23,916 bases of DNA from an uncultured Clostridium sp. (GCA_900557165.1 USRS01000029.1:1-23916), one strand, 5' to 3'. Numbered from the stretch's first letter, positions 1 to 8,731 are shown. The notes: generated by a model not told the origin, from the letters alone. A program made the numbers and translations.

Positions 1-169
1 CTTCTGGAGCTTTATCTATGTTAGCGAAATCTACAGCTTCTCCTAATTGATATCTTTCGTGTAAAGTTTTTGTTATTGCAGCTGTTAATGTAGTTTTACC
101 GTGGTCAACGTGACCTATTGTTCCTATATTAACATGTGGTTTATTTCTTTCAAATTTAGCCTTAGCCAT
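1..169 (-). CDS. tuf: Elongation factor Tu, N-terminal 56 residues (partial)
   Basis: EF-Tu is the GTPase that delivers aminoacyl-tRNA to the ribosomal A site. Only the first 56 codons are in the window; the gene continues beyond base 1. The start reads [20 protein letters not shown], followed by the P-loop GHVDHGKT at residues 19-26, which is diagnostic of EF-Tu. An AGGAGG ribosome binding site (179-184 on the plus strand) lies 9 bases before the ATG. The gene follows sigH, as expected at the start of the translation and ribosomal-protein region in Clostridia. No clear promoter was found in the 35 bases between the sigH terminator hairpin and the start, so it may be fed by read-through or a promoter inside sigH. 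Confidence 0.97.
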   Translation of the reverse strand, partial: MAKAKFERNKPHVNIGTIGHVDHGKTTLTAAITKTLHERYQLGEAVDFANIDKAPE

Positions 170-203
170 TTTAAAATACCTCCTGTTGTATTTAAATATA
201 ATT

Positions 204-237
204 AAAATGCTTACTATAAGCTTATGATAAGTATTTT
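204..237 (-). terminator. Imperfect terminator hairpin after sigH
   Basis: Bases 204-220 and 221-237 form an inverted repeat with an A-run on one side and a T-run on the other, interrupted by about three mismatch or wobble positions. It starts 4 bases past the sigH stop. The downstream T-tract on the minus strand is broken by A residues, so termination may be partial and allow read-through into tuf. Confidence 0.5.
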
Positions 238-241
238 ACTA

Positions 242-886
242 TTAATCATTTCTGTTTTCAAGATGTTTTTCCAATTTTCTCTTTACTCTTTGAAGAGCAT
301 TATCTATAGATTTTACATCTCTATGAAGCTTGTCCGCAATATACTGATAAGACTTTCCATTTAAATACAGTTCCAATACTTCAAGTTCTAAATCACTAAG
401 AAGTTCATTCATTTTATTTTCTATGTTTTTTAGTTCTTCTTTACTAATGATCAATTCCTCTGGGTCTGTAACTATACTTGTTGCTATAATATCTAAAAGA
501 GTTCTGTCTGACTCTTCGTCATATATAGGTTTATTTAAGGATACATAAGAATTTAAAGGTATATGTTTTTGTCTAGTGGCAGTTTTTATTGCAGTAATTA
601 TCTGTCTTGTAATACAAATTTCAGCAAAACATTTAAATGAATTGGTTTTACTTCCATCAAAATCTCTAACTGCTTTATATAGACCAATCATTCCTTCTTG
701 TATTATGTCATCTTTATCAGCACCTACCAAAAAGTAGGATTTTGCTTTTGCTTTAACAAAATTCTTATATTTTGTAATAATATATTCTAATGCTATTTTA
801 TCCCCATTACTTGCTTTTAATACAATATTATACTCATCTTGTTGATTATTATCCAAGATTTCATAATTATTATTAGCTACTAACAT
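242..886 (-). CDS. sigH: RNA polymerase sigma-H factor (transition/sporulation sigma)
   Basis: SigH (Spo0H) is the alternative sigma factor that directs transition-phase and early sporulation genes. The 214-residue protein has sigma-70 region 2 at about residues 25-108, including DIIQEGMIGLYKAVRDFD (core binding and -10 recognition), then region 4 with a helix-turn-helix at about 160-205 (LNGKSYQYIADKLHRDVKSI). There is no region 1.1 or full region 3, as expected for this family. The ATG at 884-886 (MLVANNN) is chosen because a GGGGGAG ribosome binding site sits 6 bases upstream. A longer frame beginning at a TTG (899-901) would place that site inside the coding region. The gene lies downstream of yacP and has its own sigma-A-like promoter. 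Confidence 0.95.
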   Translation of the reverse strand: MLVANNNYEILDNNQQDEYNIVLKASNGDKIALEYIITKYKNFVKAKAKSYFLVGADKDDIIQEGMIGLYKAVRDFDGSKTNSFKCFAEICITRQIITAIKTATRQKHIPLNSYVSLNKPIYDEESDRTLLDIIATSIVTDPEELIISKEELKNIENKMNELLSDLELEVLELYLNGKSYQYIADKLHRDVKSIDNALQRVKRKLEKHLENRND

Positions 887-920
887 TAAAATCTCCCCCA
901 ATTAAATGTTTCATATATAT

Positions 921-950
921 ATTATAACTCTTGAAACCTAGCGCTTTCAA
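921..950 (-). promoter_or_regulatory. Sigma-A-type promoter for sigH
   Basis: On the minus strand, TTGAAA (945-950) is followed after 18 bases by a perfect TATAAT (921-926). The -35 box overlaps the TGA stop of yacP (947-949), and the -10 box lies 34 bases upstream of the sigH ATG. SigH can therefore be expressed independently of rlmB-yacP. No experimental start is known here. Confidence 0.65.
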
Positions 951-1477
951 TACTTTCTACGAATCTTCTCAAGTTTCGACAATATGTCTTTATCTAACCT
1001 TTCCTCTAAGAAATTTCGCTGTATTTTTTGTTGATGTCTTTCTTGTTCCTCTTTAATTTTAACCATAGCATTGTCTACATAGAGCTTTAACTCTCTTGCA
1101 GATATTCTAGAAGCCCCTTTCCCTAAAATAATCTGCTGTTCTGCATAGTCACTGGTTGCTACTTCTATATCATCATATTTCGATAATGAACTAATATATT
1201 TTTCTATATAACTATCTGCTGTTTGATGTTCCTTTGTGTAAACAATAGTTATATATTTTCTTTCTTCTATTTTTTCTTTTGAATTTTTTACATTATATGC
1301 ATCAAATACTATTATTGCTTTTTTGCCTGTATATTGTGCATATTCAATAATATAGTGGATTAGTTTTTCTCTTGCACTTTCTAAATCCTCTTTAGATATT
1401 TCTTTTAATCCATCCCATGCGTTTATAATATTGTAACCATCTACTATTAAATAAGAATTTTTATTAGTTCTCCTCAT
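947..1477 (-). CDS. rae1: NYN-domain endoribonuclease, YacP/Rae1 family
   Basis: The 176-residue protein belongs to the YacP family of NYN (PIN-like) nucleases. In Bacillus subtilis the homologue Rae1 is a ribosome-associated endoribonuclease. The signature YLIVDGYNIINAWD at residues 9-22 carries the first acidic metal ligand and the GYN motif. Further acidic positions lie in IIVFDAYN (about 55-62) and TADSYIEKYI (about 86-95). The C-terminus is basic and helical. It starts at an ATG 13 bases after the rlmB stop, with only a weak AAGAAG ribosome binding site, suggesting coupling to rlmB. The rlmB-yacP-sigH order matches the conserved Bacillota cluster. Family assignment is firm; ribosome-linked activity is inferred from the B. 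subtilis protein. Confidence 0.88.
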   Translation of the reverse strand: MRRTNKNSYLIVDGYNIINAWDGLKEISKEDLESAREKLIHYIIEYAQYTGKKAIIVFDAYNVKNSKEKIEERKYITIVYTKEHQTADSYIEKYISSLSKYDDIEVATSDYAEQQIILGKGASRISARELKLYVDNAMVKIKEEQERHQQKIQRNFLEERLDKDILSKLEKIRRKY

Positions 1478-1490
1478 ATCTTCTTATTTT

Positions 1491-2222
1491 TTAGTCCCTA
1501 TTTCTTTGCCTAAATATCTCGTATAAAAGAATTCCTCCAGCTACTGATGCATTTAGTGATGTAACATTTCCTGTCATTGGCATTTTAACAGTAAAGTCAC
1601 AGTTTTGTTTTACTAATCTAGATATTCCAAAACCTTCACTTCCTATAACAAGACCTATAGGCCCAGTTAAGTTTTGTTCATAGAAAACTTCTCCATCCAT
1701 GTCAGCTGCCGCTATCCAAAGTCCTTCTTCTTTTAATCTTTTTATTGTATTAACTATATTGGTTACTTTACAAACAGGCATATATTCAATAGCTCCTGCA
1801 GATGCTTTTGCAACTATAGGAGTTATATGTACAGATCTTCTCTTTGGTATTATTACACCATGAGCTCCAACAGCATCAGCCGTTCTTATAATTGTACCTA
1901 AATTATGTGGGTCAGTTATTTCATCTAATATAATGAAGAACATATCTTCATTTGTAGCTTTTGCTTTTTCAATTAATTCATCTAATTCATAATATTTATA
2001 TTCACTAACTACAGCTATTACACCTTGGTGTGCATGACTTGTACTTATTTCGTCTAATTTGTTTCTATCTACATATTGAACAACTATATTTTTATCTTTA
2101 GCCATTCCTATTATTTTTTTAATAGAACCTTCTTTTGCTCCATTTGCTATCATTATTTTATCTATTTGTCTGTCACTTTTTAAAACTTCAATTACGGGAT
2201 TTCTACCCTCTATATTTGTCAA
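1491..2222 (-). CDS. rlmB: 23S rRNA 2'-O-ribose methyltransferase, SPOUT/TrmH family (RlmB-like)
   Basis: This SPOUT-class enzyme uses S-adenosylmethionine to methylate an RNA ribose, with 23S rRNA as the likely target. An N-terminal substrate-binding region begins NIEGRNPVIEVL. The knotted catalytic domain shows the three SPOUT motifs: motif 1 with DPHNLGTIIRTADAVG, motif 2 with IGLVIGSEGFGI, and motif 3 with VKMPMTGNVTSLNASVA. The start is not the first possible codon. A GTG at 2229-2231 lies directly on the ribosome binding site AGGCGGTG, whereas a TTG at 2220-2222 sits 6 bases after it and is preferred. The exact RNA position modified cannot be told from sequence. It heads the rlmB-yacP-sigH group, after a structured leader. 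Confidence 0.9.
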   Translation of the reverse strand: MTNIEGRNPVIEVLKSDRQIDKIMIANGAKEGSIKKIIGMAKDKNIVVQYVDRNKLDEISTSHAHQGVIAVVSEYKYYELDELIEKAKATNEDMFFIILDEITDPHNLGTIIRTADAVGAHGVIIPKRRSVHITPIVAKASAGAIEYMPVCKVTNIVNTIKRLKEEGLWIAAADMDGEVFYEQNLTGPIGLVIGSEGFGISRLVKQNCDFTVKMPMTGNVTSLNASVAGGILLYEIFRQRNRD

Positions 2223-2328
2223 TTCGTTCACCGCCTATAAATTTTTAAATCTTTGCCTTATGATGACTATCTTACCGCAACTTATTTTGCATTTTTATTA
2301 GTCTCTTTTTAATTTTTCAAATAGTTTC

Positions 2329-2365
2329 AGAGGTATGCAATGGCATTTTTACTCATTGAACCTCT
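2329..2365 (-). other. Hairpin in the rlmB leader
   Basis: AGAGGT at 2329-2334 pairs with ACCTCT at 2360-2365. Inside it CAATG (2338-2342) pairs with CATTG (2354-2358), giving a two-part stem with a small asymmetric internal loop and an 11-base apical loop. No T-tract follows on the minus strand, so it does not look like a terminator. A TATAAT lies at 2387-2392, but only a poor -35 (CAGAAA, 17 bases away) precedes it. If that is the promoter, the hairpin would be near the 5' end of the rlmB transcript. Its function is unknown. Confidence 0.4.
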
Positions 2366-2469
2366 AAATTTTAATATTATAAATATATTATACTATATTA
2401 ATTGTATTATTTCTGAATATTTTGGTTACTTGTTATTTAACCTTTATTAAAATATGTTTACCAACTAAT

Positions 2470-2502
2470 AAAAAAGTATTGCACAAAAGGCAATACTTTT
2501 TT
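2470..2502 (-). terminator. Rho-independent terminator after mrnC
   Basis: A perfect 13-bp stem (2470-2482 with 2490-2502) with a 7-base loop starts one base past the mrnC stop codon. On the minus strand it ends in six T residues. It separates cysS-mrnC from rlmB-yacP-sigH. Confidence 0.88.
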
Positions 2503-2503
2503 A

Positions 2504-2917
2504 TTACATGTTACTTTCTATTATAGAAATTCCTTTATATATTACATATTCCAGTCTTTCTTTTTCTTCATTTAAATATAGGTATCCTACTAAAGCTTCA
2601 AATCCTGTTGCACATTTATAGTCTATAATATCTGCATTTTTAGGAGAAGTATGAGATTTTTGATTTCTTCCTCTTTTATAAATTCTCATTTCCTCTTCTG
2701 TAAATTCTTCAGACATACCATGTATTATAGATGCTTGAGCTTTTGCATTTGAATATTTAATAGCTGTTTTGTGTAAGTCATTAACCTTTCTATTACAGTT
2801 TTTTCTAATTAAATATTCTCTTATATATGATTCATACACAGTGTCTCCTAAGTAAGCTAATACTAACGGTGACATTGTCACTAATTGTGTTTTATCCATA
2901 TTTATGCTCTTCTCCAT
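2504..2917 (-). CDS. mrnC: Mini-ribonuclease III (23S rRNA maturation)
   Basis: Mini-III is a dimeric RNase III catalytic domain without a double-stranded-RNA-binding domain. In Bacillus it trims the ends of 23S precursor rRNA. The 137-residue length fits. The RNase III signature LAYLGDTVYESYIREYL includes catalytic Asp25, and a second acidic residue, Glu107, is in CATGFEALVGYLYL. The frame starts at ATG 2915-2917 and overlaps the cysS end by 16 bases. A second ATG at 2897-2899 (MDKTQL), three bases after the cysS stop, is equally possible because neither has a strong ribosome binding site. Translational coupling to cysS is likely. The cysS-mrnC-rlmB order is conserved in Bacillota. Confidence 0.93.
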   Translation of the reverse strand: MEKSINMDKTQLVTMSPLVLAYLGDTVYESYIREYLIRKNCNRKVNDLHKTAIKYSNAKAQASIIHGMSEEFTEEEMRIYKRGRNQKSHTSPKNADIIDYKCATGFEALVGYLYLNEEKERLEYVIYKGISIIESNM

Positions 2918-4302
2918 TTTACGCCTTGTCTTGTATCTTCAAGAACTATACCTTTTTCTAATAATTCATTTCTTATTTCATCTGCTAATTTAAAATCTTT
3001 ATTTTTCTTAGCATCTGTTCTTTTTTGTATTAATGCTTCAATTTCTTCATCTAACATATCTTCTTCATGTTTTTTATTAACAATATTTAATACACCTGTT
3101 AATTCATTAAATTCACCTAATACTTTATTAGCAAATTCTTTAGTTGCATTTTCATTAACATTAGAGTTCATAAATCTAGCAAGTTCAAATATTATACTTA
3201 ATGCATCTGCTGTATTTAAATCATCATCCATAGCTTCTATGAATCTTTGTCTAAATGAATTTAACTCTTCTTCTAGTTTTAATTCATCAGCATTTTCTGC
3301 GTTGTCATTTAATTTACTTATTATGAATTCTACTCTTTCTTTAGCATTATATAACCTTTCAAGTCCTGCTTTAGATTGATTTAATATCTCATCACTAAAG
3401 TTGATTGGATTTCTATAATGAGTTGATAACATAAATAATCTTACTACTTCTAAATCGTAAAGTTTTGATATATCTCTTACTGTAAAGAAGTTTCCTTTTG
3501 ATTTACTCATTTTCTCATTATTTATATTGATGTATTCATTGTGCATCCAGTAGTTAGAAAAAGTTTTTCCGCTTCTAGCTTCACTTTGCGCTATTTCATT
3601 TTCATGATGAGGGAATTTTAAATCTTGTCCTCCAGCATGTATATCTATAGTATCTCCTAAATATCTACGAGACATAACAGAACATTCTATATGCCATCCT
3701 GGTCTACCTTCTCCCCATGGACTTGTCCATCCTGGTTCACCTTCTTTTTTAGCTTTCCATAAAACAAAGTCCATTGGATGTTTCTTTTGATCATTAACTT
3801 CTATTCTTGATCCTGCTTCTAACTCTTCTTGTTTTATACCAGAAAGCTTTCCATAACCTTCGAATTTTTGAGTGTCGAAGTATACATCTCCATTTACTGC
3901 ATAAGCATATCCTTTATCTTCTAATTCTTTAACAAATTCTATTATTTGTTCTATATTTTCTGTTACTTGAGGATGAACTGAAGCTCTTTTTATTCCAAGT
4001 CCATCAGCATCTACGAAGTATTCTTTTATATATTTTTGTGCTATTTCTTCTGGTGCAATTCCTTCTTCGTGACCTCTTTTTATTATTTTGTCATCTACAT
4101 CAGTAAAGTTTTGAACAAAAGTAACATCATATCCTCTGTACTCTAAGTATCTTCTTAATGTATCAAAAATTATGAAAGGTCTTGCATTTCCTACATGTAT
4201 GTAGTTATATACTGTAGGACCACAAACGTACATTTTAACCTTTCCTTCTTCTAATGGTTTAAACTCTTCTTTTGATCTTGTCATGGTATTAAATATTTTC
4301 AT
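2902..4302 (-). CDS. cysS: Cysteinyl-tRNA synthetase
   Basis: This class I aminoacyl-tRNA synthetase charges tRNA-Cys with cysteine. The 466-residue length is normal. MYVCGPTVYNYIHVGNARPF contains Cys27 of the zinc site and the HIGH-type motif HVGN (36-39). Further zinc ligands lie in GWHIECSVMS and PHHENEIAQSEA. The KMSKS loop is intact in EKMSKSKGNFFTVRD. The C-terminal part is the helical DALR-like anticodon-binding region. The ATG at 4300-4302 follows an AAAGGAG site with about 10 bases of spacing. No T-box was found in the 282-base gap upstream, so, unlike proS, this gene shows no riboswitch control here. Confidence 0.97.
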   Translation of the reverse strand: MKIFNTMTRSKEEFKPLEEGKVKMYVCGPTVYNYIHVGNARPFIIFDTLRRYLEYRGYDVTFVQNFTDVDDKIIKRGHEEGIAPEEIAQKYIKEYFVDADGLGIKRASVHPQVTENIEQIIEFVKELEDKGYAYAVNGDVYFDTQKFEGYGKLSGIKQEELEAGSRIEVNDQKKHPMDFVLWKAKKEGEPGWTSPWGEGRPGWHIECSVMSRRYLGDTIDIHAGGQDLKFPHHENEIAQSEARSGKTFSNYWMHNEYININNEKMSKSKGNFFTVRDISKLYDLEVVRLFMLSTHYRNPINFSDEILNQSKAGLERLYNAKERVEFIISKLNDNAENADELKLEEELNSFRQRFIEAMDDDLNTADALSIIFELARFMNSNVNENATKEFANKVLGEFNELTGVLNIVNKKHEEDMLDEEIEALIQKRTDAKKNKDFKLADEIRNELLEKGIVLEDTRQGVKWRRA

Positions 4303-4548
4303 TTTCCCATCTCTCCTTTCTATTTAGTTTCCTTATTTAATTATGTATTTTAAATATTATAAATAAATTCATTCCATTAAACAGTAATGATATTATTATA
4401 CCCTTGTATATTTAATTCTTAACTTTAATTTTGCTCATAAGATGCAAAGAAAATACAAATATTTTCTAATAAATTTATTCTACTATAATATTATACATAA
4501 TTACATCTTTATAAAAAACAAATTCTTTTATATTTAACTAACTAAAAC
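4303..4548. other. AT-rich gap upstream of cysS
   Basis: This very AT-rich spacer should hold the cysS-mrnC promoter. Several TATAAT-like words occur (for example on the minus strand at 4490-4495), but none has a convincing -35 partner. No open frame or T-box is visible. In Bacillus relatives cysE often lies between gltX and cysS; no trace of it is seen here. Confidence 0.5.
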
Positions 4549-4581
4549 AAAAGAATTGCTACCTTTGGTAGCAATTCTTTT
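4549..4581 (-). terminator. Rho-independent terminator after gltX
   Basis: A perfect 15-bp stem (4549-4563 with 4567-4581) with a 3-base loop starts 3 bases after the gltX stop. It ends on the minus strand in TTTTGTTTTAG. Confidence 0.88.
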
Positions 4582-4584
4582 TAA

Positions 4585-6069
4585 TTATAATATGTTATTT
4601 TTAACATAGTTTAATCTATTTAAACAAGTTTCTTTTCCGATAACTTCCATGATTTTATTAAGGTCTGGACCGTGCATTTGTCCTGTTAAACTTATTCTTG
4701 AACCCATGAATAAGTTTTTACCTTTTATACCATGCTCTTTTTGTATTTCTTTAAGCATTGCTTTAGCACTAGCTTCATCTAAAACTTCCATATTAGATAA
4801 TTTTTCTATTAAAGCATCTACTAATGTTGGTATATGTTCTAATTTTAAGAACTCTCCACATTCTTCAGTTTCTAATTCAACTGTATCTCCAAAGAATATT
4901 GACGCATGGTCAGTTATTTCTTTTACATATTGTAATTTTTCTTTAAGAACTGAAACCATTCCTTTTAAGAAATCATATTTTTCTTTAGCTTCTTCTTCCG
5001 TTACAAATCCAGCTTCTACTAAGAATGGTATAGCTAAATCAGTTAACATTGCATCATCTGCATCTTTCATGTAGTGTTGGTTAACCCAATTTAATTTTTC
5101 TGTATCAAATACTCCACCACTCTTAGAAACTCTTTCTATTGAGAAGGCTTGTTCAAGTTCTTCCATAGAGAATATTTCTTTATTTTCTTCTGGAGACCAA
5201 CCAACTAGTGCAACATAGTTAACTAATCCTTCTGGTAAGTATCCTTTTTTCTTGAAATCTTCTACTGCAACATCACCATGTCTTTTACTTAATTTTTTCT
5301 TTTCTTTGTTAAGTATATTTGGTAAATGTACAAATACTGGAGCTTCCCATCCGAAAGCTTCATATAAGTAAACATGTTTTGGAGTTGAAGAAACCCACTC
5401 TTCTCCTCTTATTACATGAGTTATTTTCATTAAATGATCATCAACTACAACTGCAAAGTGGTAAGTTGGGAATCCATCAGTTTTTATTAAAACTTGATCA
5501 TCTAAATCATTTGTATTGAACTCAGTTTCTCCTCTTACACCATCTACAAATTTTATAACATGGTTTTCTGGTAATCTAAGTCTTATAACATATGGTTCAC
5601 CTGCTGCTATTTTAGCTTCAACTTCTTCTTTAGTTAAATCTCTACAGTGTCCATCATATTTAGCAGTTTCTCCTGCTTCTCTTTGTTTTTCTCTTACTTC
5701 ATCTAATCTTTCTTTTGTACAGAAACAGTAGTAAGCTTTACCACTATCTAAAAGTTGTTGGATGTATTTTTTGTATATATCTAATCTTTCAGATTGTATG
5801 TATGGTCCGCAGTCACCTTTTTGAACTACATTTCCATTATCATCTAACATAACACCTTCTGTGTGATTTACGCCAGCCCATTTCATGGCATTTAACATAT
5901 TTTCTATTGCACCATCAACAAGTCTAGTTCTATCAGTATCTTCAACTCTTAATATATATTCTCCGCCCATTTTTTTTGCGAATAAATAATTATAAAGAGC
6001 TGTTCTTAAACTTCCTATATGAACAAATCCTGTAGGACTTGGAGCAAATCTTACTCTTACATTACTCAT
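4585..6069 (-). CDS. gltX: Glutamyl-tRNA synthetase
   Basis: This class I synthetase charges tRNA-Glu with glutamate. In bacteria that use GatCAB it may also charge tRNA-Gln; discrimination cannot be judged from this window. The 494-residue protein has the HIGH-region variant [18 protein letters not shown] (HIGS at 17-20). A zinc-binding motif of the Cys-X-Cys type (Cys115, Cys117) is completed by Tyr138 and Cys142. The KMSKS equivalent is KLSKRHGD. The C-terminal half is the helical anticodon-binding region. An AGGAGG site lies 6 bases before the ATG. The start is 25 bases after the proS stop with no terminator between, so it is probably cotranscribed with proS from the T-box leader. Confidence 0.96.
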   Translation of the reverse strand: MSNVRVRFAPSPTGFVHIGSLRTALYNYLFAKKMGGEYILRVEDTDRTRLVDGAIENMLNAMKWAGVNHTEGVMLDDNGNVVQKGDCGPYIQSERLDIYKKYIQQLLDSGKAYYCFCTKERLDEVREKQREAGETAKYDGHCRDLTKEEVEAKIAAGEPYVIRLRLPENHVIKFVDGVRGETEFNTNDLDDQVLIKTDGFPTYHFAVVVDDHLMKITHVIRGEEWVSSTPKHVYLYEAFGWEAPVFVHLPNILNKEKKKLSKRHGDVAVEDFKKKGYLPEGLVNYVALVGWSPEENKEIFSMEELEQAFSIERVSKSGGVFDTEKLNWVNQHYMKDADDAMLTDLAIPFLVEAGFVTEEEAKEKYDFLKGMVSVLKEKLQYVKEITDHASIFFGDTVELETEECGEFLKLEHIPTLVDALIEKLSNMEVLDEASAKAMLKEIQKEHGIKGKNLFMGSRISLTGQMHGPDLNKIMEVIGKETCLNRLNYVKNNIL

Positions 6070-6094
6070 ATTGTGCCTCCTAAAAATTAATCTA

Positions 6095-7807
6095 TTATAA
6101 TCTTACGTTCTTTTTTTTGAACTCTTCTCTAACTCTAGCTTCTATATCTTCTAAAGCTATTAACTCTTTTTCACCAGTTTCTCTTAAAACAAATTCAACT
6201 TTTCCGTCTACTATATCTTTACCAACTGTAATTCTCATTGGTATACCTATTAATTCAGCATCTTTGAATTTGAACCCTGGTCTTTCATTTCTATCATCTA
6301 ATATAGCTTCAACACCTATAGATTCTAATTGTTTGTATATTTTTTCTGCATTTTCTACTTGTTCTTCTTTTTTCATGTTAACTGGAACTACTATTACATG
6401 GTATGGAGCTACTGATAGTGGCCATTTTATACCATTTTCATCGTGATGTTGTTCTATTATAGCAGCTGCTGTTCTTTCAACACCTATTCCATAGCATCCC
6501 ATTTGTATTGGATGAGATTTTCCTTCTTTATCAACAAATGTACAATCCATAGCTTCTGAGTACTTAGTTCCTAATTTGAAAATGTGTCCAACTTCTACAC
6601 CTCTCATTATTTCTAACTCTCCACCACAGTTGCTACATTTATCTCCGTGTTGTACTGATCTGAAATCTCCTACTACACCTTCAAAGTCTCTTCCAAAGTT
6701 AGCATTTTTTATATGGAATCCAGTTTTATTAGCACCAACTACTAAGTTTGATTGATCTACAACTTCTTGGTCTATAAATAAGTAATCTGCTTTTATTCCT
6801 ATTGGTCCAGCAAATCCTGTTTCAGCACCAGTAACTGCTTTTACCATTTCTTCTGATGCCATTTCCATTTCGACAACTCCACCTACAGCATTTGCTACTT
6901 TAGTATCGTTAACGTCTCTATCTCCTCTAACAACTACTGCTACAGATTTTCCATCTGCATCAAATATTAAAGTTTTAGCACATTTACTAGCATCAGTATT
7001 CATAAATTTGTGTAAATCTTCTATTGTTTTTATTTCTGGAGTTTCAACTTCTTCTAACTCTAACATTTCTTCTTTACACGGTTCATGATTAACAGATACA
7101 GCTTTTTCTATATTTGCTGCATAATCACATTCTTTACAGAATACTATTTCATCTTCTCCAACTTCTGATTTAACCATGAATTCTGCTGAATATGCTCCAC
7201 CTATTGCACCTGAATCCGCTTGAACTGGCGCATTATCTAACTCACATCTAGCAAATATTCTTGTATATGCATCAAACATATCTTGGTATGATTTATCAAG
7301 ACCTGCTTCATCTATATCAAAACTATAAGCATCTTTCATTGTAAATGTTTTAGTTCTCATAACACCAAATCTTGGTCTTCTCTCATCTCTATATTTTGAT
7401 TGTATTTGATATAAGTTTAAAGGAAGATCTTTATAAGATTTTACCTCTTGTCTTATTATATCTGTAAACACTTCTTCATGTGTTGGTCCAAGACAGTAAT
7501 CTTTTCCAGTTCTATCTTGTAATCTGAACATTTCCGGTCCCATAACATCCCATCTACCAGATTCTTGCCATAATTCTGCAGGTATTAATCCTGTACAGTA
7601 TATTTCATTGGCATCTTTTGCGTTCATTTCTTCTCTTATTATGTCGCTTATCTTCCTGAATACTCTTAATCCTAATGGTAATTGGTTATAAAGTCCTGAA
7701 GACATTTTTTTTATCATACCAGCTCTTAACATTAATTGATGACTTGTTATTTCTGCATCAGCTGGCACTTCTTTTAATGTTGGTACAAACATTCTTGACA
7801 TTCTCAT
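6095..7807 (-). CDS. proS: Prolyl-tRNA synthetase, bacterial type with editing domain
   Basis: This class IIa synthetase charges tRNA-Pro with proline. At 570 residues it is the long bacterial form. The N-terminal catalytic core carries [17 protein letters not shown] and motif 2 ([17 protein letters not shown]). A YbaK-like insertion at about residues 225-390 would hydrolyse Ala-tRNA-Pro. Motif 3 is [14 protein letters not shown], and a C-terminal anticodon-binding domain starts at about residue 465. AGGAGGT lies 8 bases before the first ATG; a second in-frame ATG is two codons on. In Bacillus, proS is usually not in the ctsR-sigH cluster; here it precedes gltX. Expression should be set by the T-box upstream. 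Confidence 0.97.
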   Translation of the reverse strand: MRMSRMFVPTLKEVPADAEITSHQLMLRAGMIKKMSSGLYNQLPLGLRVFRKISDIIREEMNAKDANEIYCTGLIPAELWQESGRWDVMGPEMFRLQDRTGKDYCLGPTHEEVFTDIIRQEVKSYKDLPLNLYQIQSKYRDERRPRFGVMRTKTFTMKDAYSFDIDEAGLDKSYQDMFDAYTRIFARCELDNAPVQADSGAIGGAYSAEFMVKSEVGEDEIVFCKECDYAANIEKAVSVNHEPCKEEMLELEEVETPEIKTIEDLHKFMNTDASKCAKTLIFDADGKSVAVVVRGDRDVNDTKVANAVGGVVEMEMASEEMVKAVTGAETGFAGPIGIKADYLFIDQEVVDQSNLVVGANKTGFHIKNANFGRDFEGVVGDFRSVQHGDKCSNCGGELEIMRGVEVGHIFKLGTKYSEAMDCTFVDKEGKSHPIQMGCYGIGVERTAAAIIEQHHDENGIKWPLSVAPYHVIVVPVNMKKEEQVENAEKIYKQLESIGVEAILDDRNERPGFKFKDAELIGIPMRITVGKDIVDGKVEFVLRETGEKELIALEDIEARVREEFKKKNVRL

Positions 7808-7837
7808 ATTGACTTACCTCCTAAAATTTCTATATTA

Positions 7838-7876
7838 AAAAAAGCCCTTCATCTCTAAAAATAGAGACGAAAGGCT
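7838..7876 (-). terminator. T-box regulated terminator before proS
   Basis: A 14-bp stem with two G-U pairs (7843-7856 with 7863-7876) and a 6-base loop is followed on the minus strand by seven T residues. It is mutually exclusive with the T-box antiterminator just upstream and lies 31 bases before the proS ATG. Confidence 0.9.
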
Positions 7877-8100
7877 TGTACTTTCCGCGGTACCACTCTA
7901 GTTAATCTATAAAAATAGATTCTCTCAAAGGATGTAACGGTCCTACCCGTAAAAACTTTTTAACGTTTTTATACTAAAAGATTGGTTCAAAAACTTCCTC
8001 TTAGGAACTCTCACCACTATTCCCTCTCTGTAAAGATTTCATTTTTTACTATTTCTTTATTGTTGTTTTTAGTCTTATTTAAGTTGTTTCTAAAATATAA
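7838..8100 (-). promoter_or_regulatory. T-box riboswitch, proline specifier, controlling proS-gltX
   Basis: The leader contains the canonical T-box sequence AGAGTGGTACCGCGG on the minus strand (7885-7899), whose TGG pairs with the acceptor end of uncharged tRNA. Stem I features include AGAGAGGGAATAGTGGTGAG around 8009-8028, and a specifier-loop context TGAACCAATC that exposes CCA, a proline codon (7983-7985). Binding of uncharged tRNA-Pro should stabilise the antiterminator and open proS transcription. The competing terminator lies at 7838-7876. The specifier call rests on position and agreement with the downstream gene. Confidence 0.93.
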
Positions 8101-8107
8101 TAATTTA

Positions 8108-8136
8108 ATCATATAGCATTTTATTTTTATTGTCAA
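8108..8136 (-). promoter_or_regulatory. Sigma-A promoter of the proS T-box transcript
   Basis: A perfect TTGACA (8131-8136, minus strand) is followed after 17 bases by TATGAT (8108-8113), a 5 of 6 match to the -10 consensus. Initiation near base 8101 would give a leader of about 290 bases, right for a T-box. Confidence 0.82.
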
Positions 8137-8257
8137 CTTGAACTTTTAAGGAATTTATATGTATTTTTTTGTATATATTCATCCTATTACAAATATAATA
8201 ACCATTAAACTATATTAATATACTATTAAATTTAAACTTTACTTTAATTTTTATATC
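8137..8257. other. AT-rich gap between ispF and the proS promoter
   Basis: There is no open frame and no convincing hairpin with a T-tract after the ispF stop. The ispD-ispF transcript may therefore run into the T-box leader, where the regulated terminator would stop it when tRNA-Pro is charged. Confidence 0.5.
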
Positions 8258-8731
8258 TTACTTTTTATTTAATAAACAAATACTTTGAGAAGATATACCT
8301 TCTTTTGATCCTGTAAATCCAAGCCCTTCTTCTGTAGTAGCTTTAACACTAATATTTTCTATATCTGTATTTAATACACTTGCAATATTTTTTCTCATAT
8401 TTTCAATATGAGGAGCCATTTTAGGACTTTGAGCTATTATTATGCTATCTATATTATTTATTTCATATCCTTTTTCATTAATTAAATTATTTACACATTT
8501 AAGGAGTTTCATACTATCTGCTCCCTTATATCTTTCATTTGTATCTGGGAAATGTTTACCTATATCTCCTAAAGCCAATGCACCTAGTATACTATCCATA
8601 ATTGCATGAATTAAAACATCTGCATCAGAGTGACCTAATAATCCCTTTTCATGAGGGATATTTACACCTCCTATGATTAATGGTCTTCCTTCCACAAGTT
8701 TATGTACATCATATCCTAAACCAATTCTCAT
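8258..8731 (-). CDS. ispF: 2-C-methyl-D-erythritol 2,4-cyclodiphosphate synthase
   Basis: IspF is the trimeric enzyme of the MEP isoprenoid pathway that converts CDP-methylerythritol 2-phosphate to the cyclic diphosphate with loss of CMP. The 157-residue length is typical. The metal site is visible as GYDVHKL (Asp8, His10) and [16 protein letters not shown] (His42 region). The C-terminal signature is [19 protein letters not shown]. The ATG abuts the ispD stop codon (TAG then ATG with no spacer), and its AAGGAG site lies in the last codons of ispD, so the pair is translationally coupled. Confidence 0.97.
   Translation of the reverse strand: MRIGLGYDVHKLVEGRPLIIGGVNIPHEKGLLGHSDADVLIHAIMDSILGALALGDIGKHFPDTNERYKGADSMKLLKCVNNLINEKGYEINNIDSIIIAQSPKMAPHIENMRKNIASVLNTDIENISVKATTEEGLGFTGSKEGISSQSICLLNKK

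Noticed and set aside
887..901. TTG start giving SigH five extra residues
   Set aside because: The extra codons contain the GGGGGAG ribosome binding site of the downstream ATG, which is the better start.
2885..3379. A 164-codon plus-strand open frame antisense to cysS
   Set aside because: It lies wholly over the well-supported cysS and the mrnC overlap, has a low-complexity Ser/Leu/Phe-rich translation typical of the complement of AT-rich coding DNA, and has no ribosome binding site or family match.
4303..4584. Possible T-box or cysE remnant upstream of cysS
   Set aside because: No GGTACCGCG-type T-box core, no Stem I elements and no open frame were found; only a terminator and AT-rich spacer.
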